Assembly (NCBI GenBank): GCA_965178125.1
Contig: OZ237745.1
Location: 496,001-560,000, forward strand
Direction: 5' to 3'
From: Bilabrum cf. latius
Taxonomy: Eukaryota; Bigyra: Bicosoecida; Bigyra; Bicosoecida
DNA length: 64,000 nt
Shown here: positions 58,346 to 64,000 of the stretch, piece after piece
Layout of the letters: each line of letters begins with the position of its first letter
Numbering within the stretch: position 1 is the first letter of the stretch
Notes under the pieces: generated by a model
What the model saw: only the letters and a program-made list of their open reading frames with translations
The model's database searches: none
What the model was told of the DNA's origin: nothing
Position numbers and translations under genes: made by a program

Positions 58346-61300
58346 TCACGACTCAAACACGGCAGCCTCCACCGCTCGGAGCACAGCGTGCAGCTCACCG
58401 CCGCGCGACAGACTGGAGGCAAACGCCTTAGAAGCCGCCGCCCCTCGGTCCGTCCCAATGCACCACTCCACGCTGTCTACTGCAGACCCTGCCGAAGCCA
58501 GGCCGCAGCGATGCTCGCACAAGGCGGCGGCGTTCAGGAACATGCGGAACTTGGAGCGCGGCGCCCTTCGCGAGCACTCCAGGCACACGAGCGGAACATC
58601 GTCCGCAGGGACTGCCGTCGCGGCGCCGGACGACCCAGCACTTCCGGTCTTGTCGGCTGGCGCGCTCGCCCCAAGCGACAGCTCGAAGCACTTGCCCGCT
58701 CGCCGTACCTCCATCTCCAGGCGGTCGGCGGAGCGGAACATCTTGCCGGCGCCGCGCAATCCCAGGAGCACCTGCCCCAGCGAGCGGCACCCCTTCATCC
58801 TGGAGCTGGCCTTGCCGGCCAAGCACGCGCGCAGCACCTGCCCGAACTGGGCAGGGCCACCAGAAGACATGGACGACGATGAGGACGAGGCACCGCCGCC
58901 GCCCGACCGCCCCGCTGCCCTGTACTCCACCCCTTCGCACGACACGGGGGCCTTGCCAGCGCCCGCGCCGGCCCCCGCCCGGGTCGTGAACCGGCACTCG
59001 AACGTGCCGCACGCTGCGCCAGCGCCCGCCGTGCACTTCGCCACCCACGCGCCCACCGCCGCCCCGGGCTGCTGCGACAGCCCCCAGGGCTGCAGGGACA
59101 CGAGGGCGGCGTGCCTGCATGACAGGTCCCGCGCCGCGCGAACGTCGTGTTCCGCAGGAGGCGCCGCTGGATCGGCTCCCACGGGGAGGGGCGCGTCGGC
59201 ACCCTTGGCGCGGTCCAGTCTCTCCTCTTGTTCCCTGGCCCTGGCCTCCGCCGCCGACAGCCTCCTGCCAGACTCGCGCTCCTGGGAGGCCGCCCGCTGT
59301 TCGGTTGCAACCGCCTCTTGCTCCCTGGTCTGGGCCGCTGCGCGCTCCTATGCGAGGGCTCGCATGGCATCCCTGGCCCTGGCTTGTTCCCTCCGCCGCC
59401 CGGCCTGTTCCCTCAGCCCCTGCAGCTCCCTCATGGCTGCCTCGAGCTCCGTGCTGACCGAGGCCTCCCTTTGCCTCGCCAGCTCCACCTGCCTCCGGGC
59501 CTGGGCCACGTTCTTGACGAGCACCTGCGAGAGACCCAGGGACAGCTGCCTCCTCCAGCCCAAAAAGGAGCCCAGCTTGGAGAGCCTGGTCACCTCGTCC
59601 AGCTGTGCCAGCTGCTGCAGCACCCGGCGGTGGGCCACTGCCACGGGCCGCCCCGCGGCGATCGAAGCGCTGGCAGCGGTCGCGGCGCGCTCCACAGCCG
59701 CCAGCGCTGGCAGCTGCCCTGCCTCGCTGGCGGCCCGGAGCGTCTCTGCCGCGGCTTGCGCCTTGCCGCTGGCACGCTGCACCTGCGCCCCCAGCTGGGT
59801 TGTTCCCCAGTCCACCGACGACACCTCGGGCCCCACTCCGAGCTCCAGCACAAAACGGCGGAAGGGGTCCACGGAGGCCCCGGAGCTGCCGGTACCGCTG
59901 CTGGCGCCCTTCTCCTCCCCCAGCATGGCGGGCTGCGGGAGGCCGCTGTCACCCGCAGTGGCACCTCCTGCTCCGGTCCCTGTCCCGTGCATGTCGGCCA
60001 GCCTCAGCAGGAGGGCGCCAGAGGACGCGGCCGCCCGCTGCCTGGCCTCCTCGGCGGCCTGCTCGGCTGTCGCATGCGGCTTGCAGCCGGCGGCGGATCG
60101 CGCCACGGCCAAAAGGGCCGACAGTTTTCCCACGCTCCAGGGCTGGTCCTCCTCCTATGAGCTCGTCGACGAGGCACTAGCGCCAGTGCCAGTGCCGGTG
60201 CCAGCGGTGTCGGAATCAGAAGCGCTCGATGCCGCCGCATGCTCCTCTTTAGTGGCAGGCGCCAGACTACCCTCCTTGGCCGCTGATGCTGCCTGCTTGT
60301 CGGCTTGGGGCGTGAAGGCGGCCTTCGGGACGGGCGTCCTCGAGAGTGCCCTGGGCGAGAGCATGGTCGTGGCGCCCTGGTCTGAGGGAGTGCCCGGGGC
60401 AGGGCTCGAGGCGATGCCTAGGCCTCCTCCTGCGCTTGGGGCCGGGGACTTGCCGTGCGCGGCCCGCTGCTTGAGCCTCTTGAGGGCAGAGCTGAGGGCG
60501 GCACCCTGCCTGGCGCTGCTCTCTGCCCGCTTGGTTTGCTCCTGCTCATCCCGATGCGCGGTTGTCGCCTCGGTGCGCGCCTTCTTGACGGAAGGCGGCG
60601 TGGCTGCAGGACCTGCCGCTTCCTCGTTCTCCTCACGCTCATTGCTCGCCTGCTCCTCCTCCCGCGCCCTCTTCTGCCCGAGGGAGGTCTCCTCCTTCCC
60701 CTGCAACTCGGCAGGCTTGAATGCAGAGGACTCTCCCAGGGCGAACCGCTTGCCACCACCGGTTCCTGGCGAGGGCCTGCCCCTGGTCACGGACCGGCTC
60801 GACCGGCGGGACCTGGCAGATCCCGTCGACTTGCGGCTCTTGGGGGTAACGCCGCACTCCCTCAGCAATGCCTCCTCCTCGTCCATGGCCTCTTCCTCCT
60901 CCTCATCGATGTTGTCCTCTTCTTCTTCTTCATCGTCTTGCGCTACGGCAGCGCGGGCCATGGCTGCTGCTGCCGCCGCCTCCCGCAGATCACCCGTCAG
61001 CTCCATCGTGTCCCCGGAACCGGAACCGGCGCCGGCCTGCCCAGTCTCACCTCCCCGGGGCATCTCATCCTCATCGTGGCCCAAGTCGTCTCCGGCCTCC
61101 TAGCCCAGCAGATCGTCCAGAGAGCCGAGAGACTCCCTCACCGAGTGCACCGCGTCTCCGGCCAGCAGGCTGGGCCTCCCCTCAATGCCGTCCTGGTCCA
61201 GCCCGGGGATCTCCTCCTCGTCCTCCACATCGTCCTCGTCCTCGTCCTCGTCGTCATCCATCATAGCAGACCCGCTGACCCCGCCCTCCTCGTCGCCCTC

Positions 61301-63775
61301 TTTGTTCTCCTGCTCGCCGCCCACCTTCGCCACCTCCTCGGGGCCCTCATCGGCCAGCAGCGCAGCCAAGGACCTGTCGATCTCCTGGGTCTTGTCGGGG
61401 ATGCGACCGGTGCGCCGGAGGGCGTCCAGCTCAGCGGTCACGTCGTCCACCTGCGCCACGCTGGGCCTCCCCAGCACCCTGGAGTCGCCCAAATCCAGCC
61501 CGAGCGCGCCGGCCCCGGCCCCCGAGGAGGCGGACGAGGCCCTCCGGCCCGCCCTGCTCTATACCCCGTTGGACCAGGCAGAGGTCGCGCTGCTTGCACC
61601 AGAGGTGCGGCGCGAGAGGTCGTGGACCATCCGGGGCTCCTCCCCCGCAGCTTTCTCTCCCTGGCCTACCTCTGCCTCATCGCCCACGATGCGGATCAAG
61701 GGAGATCCCGTCTCGTCCGTTCTGCCCTCGTCGTCGTTACCGCGCTCCCCCTTACCGGTACCGGCCAAGCCAATCCCCTCCTGCTGCAGCAGCGCCTCCA
61801 GGCCGGCCATGCTGGTGATGGAGGCGGTGGCTGCGTTCTCCTCCGTGGGCCCGTCGTCGCCTCCATTGCTTCCCACCATGCTCGAGTCGGCCGTGTCGTC
61901 GGCCACGTCGTCGGCCCCGCTCCTGGCAGAGGCGACGGAGGACCTTCGCTTGCTGCGGCTGCGGAAGACGTGGCGGCGCTTGCCACTAGAGCGGGTGCTC
62001 CTGGCGGACCCGGGAGCAGGCGCGGGCGTGCTCGCTTTCCCGGCAGAGGTAGAGGCACCGCCATGATCCTGATCTTGATCCTGCTCCGCATCGTTGTCGG
62101 CGTTGCTTGCACCCTGCATGCGGCCTAGCAGGTCCTGGAACGCGCCCAGGTCTGCCGTCTGCTCGTCGCCGTCCCCCTCGACTTCGTTGTCGATCTCGCT
62201 GGCATCAAGGCCGCTGAGCGCCGCTGTGCGGTCGCCGTCATCTTCCAGTCCGGCGGTGGACTTGCTGGCCTTGGACTGCGCTGAGAGGCGGGCCGAGCGG
62301 CGACGGCCGCTGCGGGTGCCTGCGCCACTGGATGCGGAGGCTGGTGCCTTTGCCTTGGTCCTGCCCGTGCTCTTGGCAGAGCTTGTTCCCTGGGTCTTAT
62401 GCTTCTTTGCGCTGCTCCTGGCGCTGCGGGTGCTCCTGGCTGATGCGGGGGCAGCAGCAGGCTCGTCCTCCTCCTCCTCCTCATCCTCCTGACCTGCCGC
62501 TGCCTCCTCCGCGGCTGCATCCAGCATTGCCTGCATGGACGATGATCCCGCACCGGCGCCGGCAAACGTCGCCCTGCGTGCCGCCGCCATGCGGCTCCGA
62601 CGCACCACCGCCTGCTGGGCCGAACCCCCTGCGCCCGCGCCAGCACGAGCGCTGTTGGCCTTGCCGGCAGATCGACCCGGCGCTGCTGAGCCTCTCGGCG
62701 TTCCGCTGCCTCGAGAAGCGGAGGCCGGACCACTGGCATGCGCAGCCTCCTCGTCCTCGTCCTCATCTTCCTCTTCGTCCATGTCGATGTCTCCTTCGTC
62801 GTCCATGGGTGCTTGTTCCCCGGCCTCAGCAGCGGCCTACCTGGCGGCCTGCTGCATGGCGTCTTCGTCCTCATCCAGCGCAGAGTCGATCGAGGCGCTC
62901 TCGAGGCTGGCCACGTCCTCATGCTCACCTACCATGGCCATCGCGCCGGAGTCGGTTCTTCCGGTTGCAGTGGCGGTTGTCTCCACCTCTGCCACCATTG
63001 GCGCGGCGCCAGCGGAACCGTCCGCCGCCATTTCCATCGAGGCAGACCTCTAGTGCCTCGGGGCCAGGGAAGCTCGCCTGCTGCTGCTGGCGGCAGATGA
63101 CCTCCTGGCCCTGCTCTTGCGGCCACTCCTGCTCTTTCGCCCGCTGCTTGGCAGCTGAACCTCCACGTCGGCGCCCTCCTCTTGGCCATCTCCCTGCCCC
63201 TGCCCCTGCTGCTGCTGCTGCTGCCCGTCCTCGCCATCGTCGCTGTCCTCCGTTTCATCCCCGTCCCCGTCTTCCTCCTGGATCCCCGTCCTGGACCTCC
63301 CGCTTGCGTCCTCCCAGTGAGACAGGATGGACGAGTTCACCGCGGTGGCCTTCGTCTGCTCCTCCTCCTCCTCCTCCTCTTGCCCCTGTTCCTGCTCCTC
63401 CCCCAGGTCGTCTTCAAAGGTGAGCCGCACCTGCCCATCCGGCCCGTCAGGGGCCGCTGCCCCCGGCCTCGTCTGCGAGCCAGCGGAGCGCGGGGCCTGA
63501 GAGGAGCGCGAGGACGATGCCGAGGAGGAGGAGGAAGAAGACGCTGCTGCTGCAGCAGCTGCAGCAGAACCCCCCGTGCTGGGCTCCGACCCAGCCATCG
63601 AAAAGAGATCTCTGGCCTCGTGGGACGGCAGTGGTGTCATGGATACCACGGGTGAGTGCTTGCGGAACTCTGCCGCGCGGGGTGACCCAAATGCGACTTT
63701 CCTTCTCTCCGATGTCCTCGCTCTCGTCTTGTGCCCGCGGAGAGCGCTCAAGATGCCGCGGGAGGGGGTCTGCAT
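58346..63775 (-). CDS. KNL1/Spc7-like kinetochore scaffold (candidate)
   Basis: A frame of about 1809 codons with six in-frame TAGs (59348, 60155, 61100, 61559, 62837, 63050) ends on TGA 58346. The N-terminus has SRGILSALRG followed by RRKVAFGSPRAAEFRKHSP, which resembles the paired SILK and RVSF motifs by which KNL1 docks phosphatase PP1. A MELT-like motif (DTMELTGDL) occurs near 61000. The middle is disordered, very acidic and Ser/Ala-rich. Residues about 1200-1480 are helical/coiled coil (LARQREASVSTELEAAMREL), followed by a C-terminal compact region (ALVSLQPWGLSQQPGAA...) that could be the tandem RWD domain. Order and motifs fit KNL1, which links microtubules, PP1 and the spindle checkpoint, but no single segment is decisive. 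ATG 63775 is one start. A 15-nt upstream exon (63957..63971, AGCAAG|GTGAGA) spliced to 63769 would give MHRSK-TPSRGIL and is equally plausible. Confidence 0.6.
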
Positions 63776-64000
63776 TCCAAAGGGGGGGAGATATAATAGA
63801 GACAAGAGAAAGGGATAGTGGATGGGGCTAAAGGAGGCTCAATGGGGGCTAGATGACTGCCGCAGAGAGTGGAGTAGCGTAGAGTCCACTGTGGGGCTGC
63901 TGCGGGAGCTGCTACCAACCACCGAGGAATACAAACGATAGGAACGTACGTCTCACCTTGCTCCTATGCATTGGCCCAACATGCGCGTCAGCGTCAACCT
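63776..64000. other. 5' region of the KNL1-like gene, possible tiny first exon
   Basis: On the minus strand a perfect donor (AAG|GTGAGACG at 63956) follows an ATG at 63971, and a pyrimidine tract with acceptor (GGAATGCAG at 63770) lies downstream. This supports a first exon of five codons. Otherwise no gene is seen up to the window edge. Confidence 0.4.

Noticed and set aside
1-64000. Genes broken by TAG are pseudogenes
   Set aside because: There are no frameshifts, no TAA/TGA inside domains, and splice sites and active-site residues are intact in the affected genes. Decay would not choose one stop codon only.
1-64000. TAG read as leucine, or as a special amino acid such as pyrrolysine
   Set aside because: Conserved positions (DYRK YIQSR, PRGQ-GEL, AGQQ repeats, polyQ tract) all call for Gln; none needs Leu or an unusual residue, and TAG is too frequent for pyrrolysine.
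1-64000. TAA also sense (ciliate or ulvophyte type code)
   Set aside because: HSP70 ends DEVD-TAA, two other genes end on TAA TAA, and no in-frame TAA was found inside a supported exon.
1-64000. A tRNA gene for UAG (CUA anticodon) within the window
   Set aside because: I looked through the intergenic regions for tRNA-like T-loop and cloverleaf patterns and found none; it must be elsewhere in the genome.
1-64000. CRISPR arrays, bacterial operons or insertion sequences
   Set aside because: Spliceosomal introns and eukaryote-only proteins run throughout; the repeats seen are coding minisatellites.

Overview
The window is nuclear DNA of a GC-rich single-celled eukaryote. It carries spliceosomal GT-AG introns (about 88-215 nt), a U5 snRNP protein, an SR-type splicing factor, a UTP21 ribosome-biogenesis factor, an HSP70 tail, a plant/protist-type DYRK kinase, and very long disorder-rich genes. 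I cannot name the lineage. Genes lie close together on both strands, mostly with few introns.

The main result is that this genome does not use the standard code. TAG is a sense codon for glutamine, while TGA and TAA stay as stops (the arrangement of NCBI table 15). Almost every long gene is interrupted by in-frame TAG codons (more than 70 by hand count). No supported gene ends on TAG. The frame and the domain continue unbroken after each TAG, and several TAGs sit exactly where a Gln is expected: the activation loop of the DYRK kinase, the internal armadillo repeats, a CAG polyglutamine tract, and the PRGQ-GEL motif of an acyl-CoA synthetase. TAA ends the HSP70 gene, an F-box/membrane protein and an aminotransferase. 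All coding calls below use TAG = Gln.

Layout: HSP70 tail (1-69, +); DIB1 (920-1444, -); ACSF2-like acyl-CoA synthetase (1793-3763, +); a kinase/Gly-Ala-Phe array/armadillo-repeat gene (4194-9149, -); an unrecognised coiled-coil gene (9475-10650, -); alanyl-tRNA synthetase (11222-14523, -); an EF-hand voltage-gated K+ channel (15064-18387, +); two ankyrin-repeat paralogs with a relic between them (18653-23138, +); a CaaX-tailed thioredoxin (23271-23850, +); a secreted GH29 alpha-L-fucosidase (24039-25530, -); a GT4 glycosyltransferase with a huge Q-rich tail (25841-31465, -, 5' end unresolved); an F-box/multi-pass membrane protein (32134-35041, -); a 2665-residue CCDC180-like coiled-coil protein (35212-43209, -); a class IV aminotransferase (43317-45293, -); UTP21/WDR36 (45550-49896, -); a DJ-1/Hsp31-like protein (50426-51289, +); a secreted sulfatase (51931-53980, -); an SRSF2-like RNA-binding protein (54244-55410, -); a DYRK-family kinase (55832-57985, -); and a KNL1/Spc7-like kinetochore scaffold candidate (58346-63775, -).

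The genes are mostly unrelated housekeeping and signalling functions, as expected for a eukaryotic chromosome. A possible functional pairing is the secreted fucosidase and secreted sulfatase, which together could attack sulfated fucose-containing polysaccharides. TAG codons are absent from AlaRS, DIB1, the SR protein and the DJ-1 homolog. They are dense in the long low-complexity proteins, which suggests selection against TAG in conserved or highly expressed genes.
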